A stretch of 64,000 bases of DNA from Taenia hydatigena (lineage: Eukaryota; Platyhelminthes; Cestoda; Cyclophyllidea; Taeniidae). Position 1 is the stretch's first letter, and each line of letters starts with the position of its first letter. Positions 47,996 to 61,420 of the stretch are shown in pieces. The stretch spans positions 188,550 through 252,549 of the forward strand of contig JADWOT020000031.1 in assembly GCA_036345935.2 (NCBI GenBank), read 5' to 3'. Below the pieces are notes generated by a model. That model did not search any database and was not told the DNA's origin. It saw only the letters and a list, made by a program, of their open reading frames with translations. The position numbers and the translations under genes are program-made.

Positions 47996-48193
47996 TGGCT
48001 ATTCATAAGAGCTTCACTGAGATTAGATCAAATTTTCAAGAAGGACGACAGTGTGCAAGAAGCAGCGGCACGTGTAGTGAGTCGCGTGGTATTCTGTGGT
48101 GTCCTGTCTGATGTTCAAAAGGAATTTGCAGCGCAATTCAAGTTCCTTATCCCCCATCTTGACCAAACACGTGGCATTATAAGTGCATCTTGA
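47996..48193 (+). CDS. Probable terminal coding exon (right arm)
   Basis: A good acceptor (GATTTTTCAG, ending 47995) precedes 65 codons that end in TGA. The product runs from WLFIRASLRL through a charged, Ala/Val-rich middle to FKFLIPHLDQTRGIISAS. Composition is protein-like and probably helical, but I recognise no family. An AATATAAA-like signal follows the stop directly. Upstream at about 47687 there is a short sequence resembling the 3' end of zinc-finger exon B (GTTATGGCACCAAA). That may hint at duplication of that exon, though no cysteines remain there. Confidence 0.4.
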   Translation, partial: WLFIRASLRLDQIFKKDDSVQEAAARVVSRVVFCGVLSDVQKEFAAQFKFLIPHLDQTRGIISAS

Positions 48194-48655
48194 ATATAAA
48201 CATTTGTAACACTTGTTCACTGGGATGAGAATTCGCATACATTTGACATCCGTTTAGTCCTGATCTTGTAGTTTCTGCATCTTCTATTTCGGTTTCAATT
48301 AATGGTTCACTATAAATTGCCTCCCGTACCGAAACGACTCAGTAAGGCGCGCTGATGAAGGTGGGAGGCAAGAAGTAGGAAGGAGAAGCGAAATCACGTA
48401 GATTCTTTTGGCTCGTTAACGTGTCTTTTTTGATGCAAAATGAAGCCATCTGTTGCAAATAGTTTAAACTTATGTGACAACATCCATTCATCAAATCATT
48501 GATGAATGAAAATTACTTCATTTAATTCGTCAACAACCAAATGGGATTTAGATTCCAGACTATGTTGCGCCGAGATGCAAGCGCAATTGAAGTGAGCGGA
48601 GGAAGGTAAATAGAGAGGACAATATGATGAAGTAGAATCAGATAAGGAAAGTGAG

Positions 48656-48734
48656 ATAAAGTGGCTCAGCAATCTCGAGCTTTCCATCCCCTTCACCCAA
48701 GCCTGTACTAATCCGGGCTGACGTACCCCAACCT
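48656..48734 (-). repeat. Isolated diverged copy of the core module (right arm)
   Basis: This is the mirror of 21347-21425 in the right arm, with the same sequence in opposite orientation. Confidence 0.6.
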
Positions 48735-51204
48735 TATTTGGGGGAAAAATCAGAGATTTATACGTAATGTAGTCACCGACATCCTTCATCATAATGCATT
48801 TGGCTCATCCCAAACTCTCCTCATTTGGTCTCTCCGCCATTGCACTCTCAAGTATGAAAATATGCACGTTAGCGGTTTGAACTGCAGATGACCATCCACC
48901 TAGGTTCATTTTTTGTCATTTTAGTTATCTGTGTACCCAGATCATCGCAGAAACTGGTAAGAATGCACATCTACTCTCTAGTTGATACTGGAAGTTTGAT
49001 GTGTATGTACGCTTGTGCATAGCACAGCATAGATGCATGTGTCTGTCCCATTATCCCGGTTCTTATTTTACGATTTGGAAAGTCGGATCAAATAGCACAT
49101 CATAGAAACGATTATGAAGGCATACTTTTTACATTGTTGAAGTAAACCATGCAAAGTTGAGCGTTTGCACGAGTAATTTTAATTTGCGCGTCCAATCATG
49201 CCATGATACCCTGTAATATTTCTCTGACGACCTAATATTCAGCTTCATCCTAAGTCAGATTAAATCCTGCTGAGTGGTTGATTGGCTCATTGGCTGACAA
49301 TTCTACTTAGCCTTTACTTAACATCAGCTGATTTTGCACTGTCCATTTCAAGTCACATTCTAGACTCTATCTCCCCGATTTCCCTTTTTTTACAGCCACC
49401 CCAAATCGAATCATAAGCAAGAAGACGGAGCGAATTCGCCAAAGAATAGCAGTGCAATATGCACAAAAAGTCATTCAGCGAAGAAGGGGAAGATGGAGAA
49501 TGACCGGAAAAATAGCGCTACTAAGAGCGTCGATATAGATTAATGAGTTTTTATGCATAAACCTGCTTGAATGCGAATCCTCTTAAGTGTTATGCACTTT
49601 TTCCTAAAGAATATCCCAGTTTATGGCGTTGGTCAAATTTGCCACTTCTGCTTGCATTAACTACACCGACCCCACTTTTCCGCGGAACATTTAGCACTGC
49701 TCACAGATTCGAAGTCTCAGACATTTTTATGGGTGGCATATAAAATACGCGATCCCTCACTATCCTCATATTTTTGCTAATAAAACCACATTGCGCGCCC
49801 ATTAGACGAGGTTATTTAGTGGATCGCAATACTATTGACTAAATTAAAATTAGTCTGCGCCAGTTCCAGCATATCTCCTATTATACTAACCTTTTGTTTC
49901 GACGACAATTATACTTGTTGAACGCATAAAGCGCTAATGGGGGATTTCGTTTGAAACCAACACCAAAATGCAGTGTTTTGCTCTACATGGCATCGAATGA
50001 AGTCGCTTGGGGGCCGTTTAAGCAACTGTATTCTTTAAGCAGAGAAAATGCACAGGTGTCAGTGCCATTTTTGCTGTGATGTCACTCCGCATTCCATGTT
50101 ACTTAGCAAAATTATTCATAGTTGAACTAAGAAGAATCAGATATGCGTCGTGATTGCATGAATGTCGGGCAGGATGGTAAGGAGAGAACCGATGTGTTGT
50201 CGTAACGGTGAGGTCAATCGAAAACTTGGCCCTCAACACAATACATCTGAAATTTGTCTCACCTGTCATGTCATCCGTATAGGTTAGCTCCCTCCGTAAT
50301 GATGAAATGCAGGGGCCAATATTTATTTATACTTATTTATTTGTAGTTAATCCTTTCTGTTCATTGTATCGTTATTCTTATATTGCATTTTATTCGTTAG
50401 TTTGAGCGCAAATCCAAGTCAACTGCAACATCACGAATGTGCAGTACGAATAGAACCGTTATATGATAACGGTTCCAATTTTATTATAATGAATACACAT
50501 GTGGTGTTCTTTGTGGTGATTGTACGCATAGGTTGATTTTGGCTAAAGAGCAGCACACTTAACATTGCTTAAAGGATTGTAGCATTTAAAGGATGAGACT
50601 AAAACCAAATTGCGGTGGATCTTTACAGTTTTCCAAGGATGATATAAAACCACGTTAGATTCTCTCGCAGCTCATGAGGTTTGACTTATTGCAGTTACCA
50701 TAAGTGCGATGACAGATACGTCAAAGAAGGTTGACTGTCTCGTAATATTCCTTCAGAATCTCAGTCTCTGCGATGGTCGTTTGCCGCCTTTCATACCGAT
50801 AAAATGAAGAAGATGGTGTGCCAAGTGCCATAAAGCGAGCTTTCTTAACTGGGTGAAATTTGATGGAATGGGGCTGTTAGAACGTGATCCTTTAAAGGAC
50901 TTGACAGTGCTCGAGACGATGTCTCTGGCGCGTGCACAACATTAGAGATGCTTTTTTGGTTCCAACTTTTGTAATTCTGTGATATAATAAAGGTTCTCTG
51001 AAAAAACTACACGCATTCACCAGATTTAAAGTCGTGGGAAATGTTGAGTTCTCTAAAGAAACCACCTACAGCCCACACATGCTTCTTTGCTAGAGTGCGA
51101 TGAATTTTCAGCCGTGTAGCTAGCATGAAGAATTACGTATGTCAACGGGGTGCATGCAATTGCTGAGCAGGACGCCGGTGCCATCATCACGAGTCGAAAC
51201 CACA

Positions 51205-51403
51205 TGTTCCATCGGATAATAAGTAATGTGTGTTGGGCATGTAATGCTGCCGTTGTGCTTCGCGCTGCACATTGAACAAGAAAAGTTGTNNNNNNNNNNN
51301 NNNNNNNNNNNNNNNNNNTGTTCCATCGGATAATAAGTAATGTGTGTTGGGCATGTAATGCTGCCGTTGTGCTTCGCGCTGCACATTGAACAAGAAAAGT
51401 TGT
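51205..51403. other. Assembly gap with doubled flank (right arm)
   Basis: There are 29 Ns (51290-51318). The 85 bases before the gap (51205-51289) and the 85 after it (51319-51403) are identical. The left arm has this sequence once (around 18792-18876). The doubling is therefore most likely an unmerged overlap in scaffolding and not biology. Confidence 0.92.
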
Positions 51404-54400
51404 TTAACTCGGTATGGGGTAAGTCACCCCAATTGCAAACAAATAGCTGTAAGGAAAAATTAGGCAATATAACCCATAGCCACTTATCTAAATTGCCATT
51501 CCTCTTGGCTCATACCTTGCAAAGACAGTTGCACATCTAAAACGTAAATTCTCTCGCACCAAAGCCGTTAAGAGACGTAGTCTAACGCTTACATATAAAG
51601 AAGCTTTGAGGTTTACCAGCCTCTTTAGCCGCTGCTGCTATAGAACTGCTGCGCGAATTTCTGTGGTACAAATGGTACCTGTACTTTTGTTCAATAGTTT
51701 TGATGGTCTTGTATCCAGTCTAAAGAAGGCTTCTTGGACTAATCTATTTAGCTAGACCTTATCCAAGCACTATGCACTGATGTGTTGTGATCCTATGCGC
51801 TAAGAAATGCTGATGTGATGTGGTGCTAAGGCGGCTTTAAAAATAATCTGCTTCTATATAGCAGGGTTTAAGCTAGCTGTTCATTATCTCGTTGTTAAAC
51901 ATGGACGACAGAGATGAGATCGACATCCGACTCTCTTTCGTCCAGTTAGGTAAAATTTATGTGTTTAGACGGTAAATGACTTGACGTAGTTCAGAGATTG
52001 TGCGGGTGTGCCGCCACCGCCTGAGTTCGCCTACCTCCATGTACGCGACAGTGCTTTCTAATTCTGTGTAAGTTTGATTGCAGGACATACTTAAGGTCAC
52101 CCATTTTCACCGCATTTGTTAACAAAGCATTTAGACTGACATATGTGCACCAAATATTTTAGCAAATCTTAGTTCTTTTAGACCCGGCTGCCTGTATGTT
52201 TAGTGAAACCTGAACCTATACGAGTCTCAAACTAATTCCAAAGTTTGCTCTCGAAACGGCATCGTGGTAATGTTTCGTATTATGAGGCGCCACTTTACTT
52301 CATTTGTACTCTACCAACTATCTGTCCAATTTCTTTGGGTTGCCGTAACTTTTGCCCACTTCAAACTCTTCTGGGATTACATCACACATGTGATTAATGC
52401 ATCGTTTTAATCCCTTTACATTTGTCCATGCCCTAACTATTAAGCCATGCTGTAGTACGTCAGTGGAAAACTTTGATTGAGCTAAAGCTTGTTTCACGGG
52501 CATTACCATCAGCATATGCCTACCACTTGCAGCCAAATCACAAATCTATTTTTAATAGAAATGTTTGATGTTGAGCGATATAGAATATGCTAGCACAGGG
52601 ATCGTCACCGGAAGCGCTCTTATTGGTGGTAGGTAAGTCTTCAGCTCATGTGTTAACCAATTATTCGTTAACGAATCCATGTTATAAATCACATGATTGC
52701 AAAGTTTCGTTATTCAATCTGTGCCGATTACGAGACCAGTAAGTAGGCAGGCAAGTAAGTGGGGAGTTTTCGCAGGTTTTCATCAAGGAGTGGTCCTACA
52801 TTCTAACAGTGCAGGCTCCATGGTACGCTATTTTTACCACCAAGATCCACTTTGTCTCTCATCAAGATACTGCCAAATTGACTACAATGACAGTACGTAT
52901 TTTAAGCCACTTCTGAATGTCACCAAGATTTTTATGTCTACGAAAACACAAATGTCGCTCGCGGACTGCAGCGAAATTGTCTGATGCTGCTCTGGACTAC
53001 CGTAAAGGCAATCTGATTGTGACAGGTGGTTGAGAACCATTCGGTATGGCGACGCAATAGACATAACGGCTCACTAATCTTCCTCTTAATGTCTCACAAG
53101 GGGTCAACAAGATTGAAGCTAAACATGGAAGCAGTCACGAAGGAGTTCTATCTAGAGTAGCGGTGGATGGTTCATTTGCTAGATTAGGAGCGCAAAAATG
53201 TCCATCCAATCTTCCTCTAACTGTAAAACTGGCCCTGCACTCGAATTGGCCGGCCGTTAGCAAGGCGGAGCCCAATGCGTAGTATGCACACTTTGACAGT
53301 CCAAGAGGTAAGTTTTCATACATTTGCGTGGTAGAAACAGCTATCAGGTTCTCAAATTTAGTGGAACGTCCGGTAATTGCTCTACAATTGCTCGACAAGG
53401 CATCATGGTAGGCAACGTGGCCCCACCTGATGGAGATGATTACATGCAAGAATGACAGGTAAATGGTTACGGTTTCCAAATTTCTTCTCGTCAATCTCAA
53501 TCCTCTCATTTGGTGATTTGGTTTCTGTGCAGGTGAACACCCCGTACACTCACAGTCATCGTTGAGGACTTAGAGGTTGATGAGAGGTTCGCTTTGTTTT
53601 TGGACTTGATGCACAGAATCCAGTCTACCCACTGGATAACCTGTCAGACTCTCAGCCATCCACATCCATCAAATCAATGCAGATAAACGAGTGTAGAAAG
53701 CTTGCCTTTGAAAATTAGTGCTCAAATATCCGTCTTGAAAATATAATCCCAATAGACGTCCTTTTGTTTCTTCCAGCTTTTGAAATCGATGCGTCACGCA
53801 GCGCATGCAAAAGGTTTGGATTTAATGGCTTTTAATGCGGATTATAAGCCGACCAAGATCATTAACAATTCCAGCACTGCTATCAAGAAGAATTAGGCAG
53901 TTGATCTTGGCGCTAGTGCCCGATCTGTCCTACGTCGATGTGAGAAGTTGGACCTTAGCCTAAATTTATCATTGCGAAAGTTCACTCTAAGTTCATCTAG
54001 GTCTTCGCTTTGATATTTGCTCACAGCATGCAGACCTCCTCTCTACACTGCCACCTGAAGAAGGATTTGCACGTCCGTCAAATGCAAAAGGACAAAAAAG
54101 AGATTCTCAGCAGGCCTTAAGTATGTAGTTCATAGTCGTAACCATCTATCGCAGTAAGCACGTTTCTGACGCAGCGGTCAATGGAAGCCCCTACATCAAA
54201 GCACTTAGAAGTCGACGACGCTTATTGGAATAGTTATTTTAGCCTTTCACCTTTTTGACTTTTAGGCTCTATGTGTGTATGGGAAGGAATGTGCAGGTCT
54301 TTTGTGTTATTCAATGAATCGCAGGCACGTTCGAGAATAAACGAATGTTAATTATTTTTGCTTGATAGATGGTTTGGCAGGCAGATGGATGGATAGTTGG

Positions 54401-55183
54401 ACAGAAAAGCACGGGAAGTGAGGAGAAGAAGAGGCTAGGAGTGTCGTGCTTTTTGAGGAAACTATACAGTTTCTTCAAGTAAAATGCTATCGAACACACC
54501 CCAAACCAGCCACCGGTGAACGCAGAAACAGCTGAAGTTTGGCCTAGTGGAAGTGGTGGATCGCGATTTTATTACGTGCTCTTGATATCGCACTCATTAA
54601 AATCAGAGCTCACTGGCCGATGTTGTATTTGGAACTGCTGCTTCATGCTATTAGGTGAAGCTCAGAATTCAAAATGAGTGCCTGATTAAATAAGACTGGC
54701 TTTACAAAGCTTGGGAAATGTTTGTCAGTGATGCTGCATAGGGGGGTCTATAAGGTTAACATGATTTTCTCTCACAGGCAGTCTATACTAAAATCTTTAC
54801 AGCTTTTGTAAGTTCCCTTTCTTGCAGTATCCTACTGGGCGCCAGTAGGCAGCTCTTCGCTGTTAAGGGGATAGCGTTAGAACCTATTAAAGCCTTCAAC
54901 GCTTATAAAAGTTACCTTCATACCAATAGAATAAAAGTGATTTGCAGGAGATCGAAATGTTATTCAGCTAAAACTGTAGCGAGCACCACCCACATTAAGT
55001 AATTTGCCTCGTAAGTGGACAACTTGGACACCAGAACTTTTAACGAATATGGGAGGTGACCGCTGTAGCATACGGATAGGCACAGAGAAGGTTGTGCCGG
55101 AAAATGTAGCTGTTAGAAAAGGAGGTATTAAGCCCTAAATTATAGCCACGTACCTTAGACACCTAAGCAGGTAAGCGTGTAAT

Positions 55184-55483
55184 GTGAAAAACGTCGCTTG
55201 CATAAATGACGTAGCGACAATGATGGTACTTAGAGTAACATTGACAAAGAGAACAGAGGTGATGAGGGTGAAGGCTGCTGCTCATTCATGGCAAGGAGTG
55301 AAACGTTCACCCACTCCATCGTGTTCTTTACCAATGGTGTGTGGTATTGCAACTCGACCATCCAAATATCCAAGCGTACTTACATGGCAACTGCCCATAG
55401 TGAGTCTACTAGCAGCAAAATTAAAGCAATTATTGGGTAGCCTGTTCACCCACCTGCGCACTTATCCATCATTTACCAATTAA
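55184..55483 (+). CDS. Unrecognised 99-codon open frame (right arm; mirror 14712-15011 minus)
   Basis: The product is basic in its first half (LTKRTEVMRVKAAAHSW) and hydrophobic later (LLAAKLKQLLGSLF). A donor-like CAG|GTAAGC lies just before it at about 55169, which argues that the frame may be intronic. No family is recognised. Confidence 0.22.
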   Translation: MKNVACINDVATMMVLRVTLTKRTEVMRVKAAAHSWQGVKRSPTPSCSLPMVCGIATRPSKYPSVLTWQLPIVSLLAAKLKQLLGSLFTHLRTYPSFTN

Positions 55484-55961
55484 TTAAGCAAGTGGCCCTT
55501 ATACGCACTCCCTCGATGTCCAACCATTTTCTTCGATCCTACTCTGATGCGACTACAAAGTTTACCAATCTCTTCGCATCTCTTTTGGCGACTGCCATTC
55601 ATTCTCAATTATGAGGCTCTAACGCATACCATCTCACTCTAATTAGCATTTTTAGTTCTCCGATAAATGGCGTATCTATCTGAACATAGTCTACCTTATT
55701 AGGCCTATTTGCGCATTGCAGGCGACAACTGTGATTATAGCTAAAGCGTCTAAATTATGCTCTACTTCGTAAAGACATAGCTGCTCAACTTCCTCACTTT
55801 GCTATGCGGCAATAATCTTGTTGCCACCTACAAGAACCAAGTTGACATCAACGCATTCGCCATTAGTTTGGTAACAAGAACACTAATGAAGTCGTGTGGT
55901 GCTGCATAAATTAGCTTTGTGCCATCACAAGCAGCGGATGAGATGAGGGAATTTCATTGCC

Positions 55962-56030
55962 CTAAAAAAACTCAAACCCGTAATCCTCCGATTTGGAGTC
56001 AGACGCTTTCCTCATCAGGCCACGAACCTA
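55962..56030 (-). pseudogene. tRNA-Trp-like relic (right arm copy)
   Basis: This is the mirror of 14165-14233 with the same sequence on the minus strand. Confidence 0.4.
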
Positions 56031-57336
56031 AATTAGCGTTCAACTTTACTCTCTTTCCCTCTTCATCATTATCAACTGCTGCAGTCAAACAGCGCGCATC
56101 CTCCTTATATCAGTCCATTTTTCGCAAATGTAATGCAGTGGTTTTAAAGTTTCTGTAAGTACAAACCAATTCTGCTACCATTGACGCCGTGGCAGTGTTT
56201 GCGGCTGTGCTTACGGTAGATGCCTTATGAAGCAGGCGTGCCAGTAGGCGACGACGGGCAAGGAAGATAGGCGGTTGTTCGCTATTTGATTCCTACTTTC
56301 AGCTTTATTGGCTGTACCCCATGCGGCGCTTTATCCTCCCCGCGAAAACGACAATTGTTTTATTCTAACACCACAAAACTTATTAGTCGCAGCCCAGAGC
56401 ATCAGCCCTTGCGCAGAATCGAACCAATTTGAATGCCGTGTTGACCCTTAGCATGACAATCGTACGGCTTTAGTGGGTTATTACTTGTTAAATTACCCAA
56501 CCAACCAAATCAGAGGCAGAGAAGAAAAACACATCAATGCTTTTGAATGCGTAAAAGTTTTGGTCGTTTTCGCTCTTTCTTAGCTAGAACAAAAGCGTAC
56601 TTCTGACCGCGCGCAGGTTACGAGAACAACCGTTTTTATTTTTTAAGGATCAATTGGCGAATCAAACTTTTGGTGCTTTAAACAAAAACATGCGTTAGGG
56701 TCAAATATGAATAGAAAACTTCAGTGGAGTTCCGATCGCCTCCGTTATATGGAAGAGCTTTGGAAGGATTTCTGGTGGAATTCGAGAATGTTTGGAGAAA
56801 AGTGACTGGCAAAGACGGTTGTCTAGCACAATAATCTTACAAACGTGCTGCCGTCTGAGGGTGAGGAATTGAAGTGCGGAAGGAATCCAAACATCCTCAT
56901 TTAGCCGGAAGCGTCAAGGTAGCTGCACACCTTAGAAGCCAATTAAGATATGCATCAGTATTTTCATGTTGTGAGCTATTTCGTACCCAAACCTTTAGCA
57001 ATGTAAGTGATCGCCATTGGAATGCGAATAAGTTAACCCAAATGTAATGAAAGTAAACTTTATAAACAAAGGGAGATAAAGCTTAGAAACAGAACATGTA
57101 AAGGCTTCTAATGCCAGCGATTATCAGGGCAAGCCACCGTGGATTTGATTTGTGCCAAGGATGGGGAGTTTATAACGGCTGGCGCTGGGGCTACGTTAAC
57201 ACATTGCTACAAAGCTACGTAGTCACCATGATTACCGGATTTATCCTTGCCTGCCCATTACAAATGCAATGAACTAAAATAAGACCTCAGAAGCCTTTAT
57301 GCACAGTAAAAACTCACCGCCATTGGGCCGTTTTGG

Positions 57337-57525
57337 GTGAAACAGGAATGCATGACTGCACTTGCATTGGAAAGCATCCACATGATTGAAATTAAGGAGG
57401 GTCTGCACTATCGTCAGCAACTACCAGCACCGGTGGGTTTGCCTACACCGCTCACTTCAACTATTATAACGCAAATTTTGTACTTGTTAAACGCGTCGCT
57501 TAATCTCACTACAGGATTATACTGA
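57337..57525 (+). CDS. Candidate exon (right arm; mirror 12670-12858 minus)
   Basis: The frame reads QECMTALALESIHMIEIKEG and LHYRQQLPAPVGLPTPLT before a hydrophobic end. GTGAAACAG just before it can serve as an acceptor, and ACCG|GTGGGT inside it as a donor. It shares the strand of the zinc-finger exons but is 18 kb away. No domain is recognised. Confidence 0.28.
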   Translation: MKQECMTALALESIHMIEIKEGLHYRQQLPAPVGLPTPLTSTIITQILYLLNASLNLTTGLY

Positions 57526-58639
57526 TCCAGAAAAGAATCGACTGACAATCTTGCGCCTTATTTAGCGATTGAGGATTGATCACAGCAAACTATTTTATAA
57601 TGGCAGATGCAATTTTCGACATTTCGTCACATTACCATTGATGTGTAAGTAGGTCCGCTCTGATGGGGTACGTTTGGCAAAGCGTAGAAAAACAATTGTA
57701 TTAATTTGCTGGTATGCTGAAACTTATTGCTTGGCTATGGAAAGCCACAGCACAACGCTGAGCATTTCTTCGAATCGAGGGAAACGTTCCTGTCCATGGT
57801 CTCAGAGTTTTCACCTTCATGGTTGCTCGCATGAAAACAAATGAGTCCGCCTAGGCGAACCTGCTGTCGCGAAACAACGCTCACCTTCAAGTAAGTTGTT
57901 GCTTATTTTAGTCAATTTGCACGGACCATGGAACTTGAACCACGGAAGTAAATAGAGCTGCAGTAAGTCAGTGCATTAGTTGCAGCCATTGCAGGAGTCG
58001 ACACTGAATCTCGACGGGTTTACCGTTTGATTATAAGCGGATCCTCATAATCGATGCGGTGCATGTTCCTCAAGATATTTAAGCTTTTATGCGCAAACCA
58101 GCTATTAGAAGCGTATAATGAGGCATTTTCGGTCATAAAAATGAGTGAGTCTGTCTGCGTTTGATGTTACGGTAGAGAATGATAGAGATGAGCCTGTGGT
58201 ATTTAGATGGCAGTAGCAAACAGGTTTCGATTTGTGCTGAGTTTAAATTTAGGTGGCGAATCTTGGTTCATGAGCCAGCCTTTGGACTAGTTTCCTATCC
58301 AACCAGCAGCAGCAGCTACTGCCAGAACTCAAGTGTGAGGATAAGGGCCATCAGAATTTGTCAAACTGGCTAGACAACCGTGTGCACCAACAGCTGTAGA
58401 AAGTGTCGCGAAGAGAGAAGCTTGCCATTTCGACACCAGCTAAGGGGAATTAATTCGACGCTCCATAGCGCCTTAATGACAAAACAGATTAAGGATCATA
58501 TTGGAAGAGAAAGGAGCTCTGACTGTAGTTAGAGGATTCCCAGCACATTGGTATGCCACTACAAACTATGATCCTTCCGTTACTGCACTGTGATGCGTAA
58601 TATTCTTTACCGAGTCAATTCTTACAACCATAGAATCAG

Positions 58640-58831
58640 GTGAATATCACAGGGGCCTCACGCTCAAGCAACTACTTCTTACAGAACTACTTTATGCTAG
58701 AACAAAGCAATTTGCGTAGCAATCTGATGATTCGCGCTCTGGAAGCTGTAAATCACTCCAAGAAATGGCATTCACGTCATGCTAATGGCCTCTCATCCTT
58801 TTTGCGCTGTCGTAATCAGTATGTTCTCTAG
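58640..58831 (+). CDS. Candidate exon with an arm-specific stop (right arm)
   Basis: After CAACCATAG (acceptor-like) the frame reads NITGASRSSNYFLQNYFMLE, LRSNLMIRALEAVNHSKKWH and SSFLRCRNQYV. In this arm a TAG at 58829-58831 ends it. The left-arm copy (11337-11555) has CAG there and continues for nine more residues. A GTATGT at 58819 could be a donor instead, which would make the stop irrelevant. The product is unknown. Confidence 0.3.
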   Translation: MNITGASRSSNYFLQNYFMLEQSNLRSNLMIRALEAVNHSKKWHSRHANGLSSFLRCRNQYVL

Positions 58832-59804
58832 CACAGTCTCAGCTTATTGCGACAGTAACGAGAATTCAGGACATCACATTCTCTATAATGAGCTTTGGCG
58901 ACCATATTACCCGTTAATCGGTAATAAATGCAGAGCTTACGCCAACAGCCAGCTCTCCATTCAATCTCAGTTGAAGGATCAATTGAGAAAATGGATGATG
59001 AGAAGTAACGAAAATCATTGCTGAAGCAGGGATCATTAGGTGAGCGTAAGTACGAGCAAACGTGAACTCATGAGCCATCGGCTAATGCGTTGAATCATGC
59101 ACGTCAGCCTTGTGATCTAAAGGCGCACTATGCTGAAACTCCAATTCTTTAAATGACTCATGGTTTCTGCAAAACATTTTCATGTGGAATCATGCAAAAT
59201 CAAAAAAATTACTTTGCAGCATTGAAGGCTAAACGTCTGTCGAAATGCAACTTTAACGGCTGCAATTGAATTGAACGATTTGTTTTCGATATCTTGCCAT
59301 TGTTTATAATGTGACGATTAACCTCCACATTGTTGTGAAACACAAGCAAAGAAAGAACAGAAGAAAGGTTTTGTACCGTGAAAATCCTTTAGTAAACTAT
59401 ACCTACAGAAAGAGAAGTAAAGCCTTTATATTTTCTGCTGCCATTTAAAAGAGAACTGGTATTTAGCACGGAATTGTTCAATGCTGTGAATGGTGCAGAG
59501 GACGATAGCTGAAGACCCACCGTCAAAAGGACGTAAGTATATTTTGTGACACGAGATATGAGGCTTGATGATAAAAGCAGGGGGTGAGATGGCACCAGAT
59601 TCTACATTTTGTCTGATTCATAACACGGAGGCCATTGAGTGCATGCACACTAGTCATGTGATCGGCGAGCAGGCGACCTTCTTAGAGCGTGCTTAATCCT
59701 CTCTGCATAAACCTTTCAGAAAGAGGCGTGCATAACCAGAAAATTTATTTTATAAGATCGACAGCTAAATGCGTGTAGCGATGACTCTTAGCAGCTAAAA
59801 TTAA

Positions 59805-60785
59805 TGCAGTTTGCATGCCCATAAATGTATAAGAACAGCCTTAACGTTGACGGCTTCTTAAAGACCTTGCCGAAATATTCTTTTGCTCATTTTTCAGTAA
59901 TCACATATTTTATGAAGCTTAGTGAATTTGCAATGAGGCTTTGAGTTGGACGTATCAGTTATAAAAGCATTTATAAGGAGCGATAAATCAGCGTTTCCAC
60001 TTGCAGCAAGGAAACCGCTCTAAACCCCATCGTGTTATTCGCGAAAATCGTTATTTGTAAACAAAACTGTCAAGTGTTGCGAAGTGAATTGGAATCATTA
60101 CCTAAAGCAAGAGCATCAGATTAGTTGCCTTTGCTTTTATAAACACAGTGAGAGCACCAATCTCAAAAATTGTGCAACGTAATTATAAAATAATAAGAGT
60201 AACGTCACTGACGACTTTATCAAACCTCTGCCGGGACATCGTTTTTCTTGGTTTCCGTTATTTATTGTGTACTGCATGAAGCATAGTGTGTTTGCACCGA
60301 GGCTTTATTGCGAAAGTGCAGGTTATGAAGTGCAGATACAAGGAGTGCTGCACGAGCATTCGTCATCGCGAAAAAAGGGACACGCTTTGCCGTAGATTAG
60401 CCAGTTTTTGTCTGTGTGGCTACAGCTGAACTAACTAACAAAAGGTCTTATAAAACTGTTCGTTTTGTTCTTCTTTAGGGAGAGAAAGGTATGGTTACAG
60501 ATTGGTCTTTTTGTTTTTAAGCACAGTGAGAAGTAACTGACTGAGATAGTTTTGCCACACATTAATTCATTTTTTTCACGCGACTAAGGCGAGAATTTAC
60601 TCACACAAAAAATACTCTCTTGCAGATCAGTTTATTTTATTTACGCGTCTTCAGTGAGGATAAATTGCCATAGAGAATTTTTGTAGATTAGATGTTTAGT
60701 TTGATGCCTATATTTGGGGTAAAATGACAGGAACAGGTTCGCTGTAGTCTAGTACTTTTTTGCCTATTTAAACTTAGTGAGAGTT
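59805..60785 (-). repeat. Diverged tandem repeat (right arm copy)
   Basis: This is the mirror of 9410-10390. The copies within one arm differ strongly, yet each matches its partner in the other arm. The tandem array therefore predates the present identity of the arms. Confidence 0.5.
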
Positions 60786-61420
60786 AATTGACAATATTAG
60801 TCTGTTGATGAATTGACGTTGCACACGTGACTGCGGTGGGAGTACTTGTCTTTGATTTGTTTGTTATTATGTGAATCAAAAAGCATTGACGTGTTTTGTT
60901 AACTTAACTGCTATACGCATCTGTGGATGGTCGCCTAAACGTATTGCCTAAGCAAACTCATTCAGGCATTTTGGATGCTTACGTGACGCTTCCACGTAAG
61001 CACCTAACCACCTTCCCAAGGAACGCAAGTATTTGTTGAGACTTGATTTTAAACGTGTTCATAGTGGCTTGACAATTAAGGATTCGCCTTAGCAACCGTG
61101 GCTCCGAAATCATACCTCGAACCAAGCATTCTGTCTCATCCCTCTAACCTGCACTCCCAAGCTCAGTTTTATGGAATGTTGCCACTCGAGACAATGGATC
61201 TCTCGGCTAGAGATCATGTCACACCATCATTCCGCTTGCCGAATAGCCGCTAAGAATATATGGACTAATTTATGAAATATGGAACATTTCTCAACTAAGA
61301 CAAACGGTAATTGTCTGTACGGTTACCGCCAAGGACGTAATTATTGAAGGCTGCTAATAGCGCGCCATTCGCTACCATTTTTAGGAATGTCGAAGGGTGA
61401 CACTCCCTCCTTAAAAGACA

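Noticed and set aside
51120..51467. Open frame of 115 codons across the N gap
   Set aside because: It is lengthened by the doubled 85-base flank and the Ns. The left arm has only a 77-codon frame here.
52697..52984. Open frame of 95 codons on the plus strand of the right arm
   Set aside because: Donor- and acceptor-like sites cut it, and other frames across the same bases look equally open, so I could not support a product.
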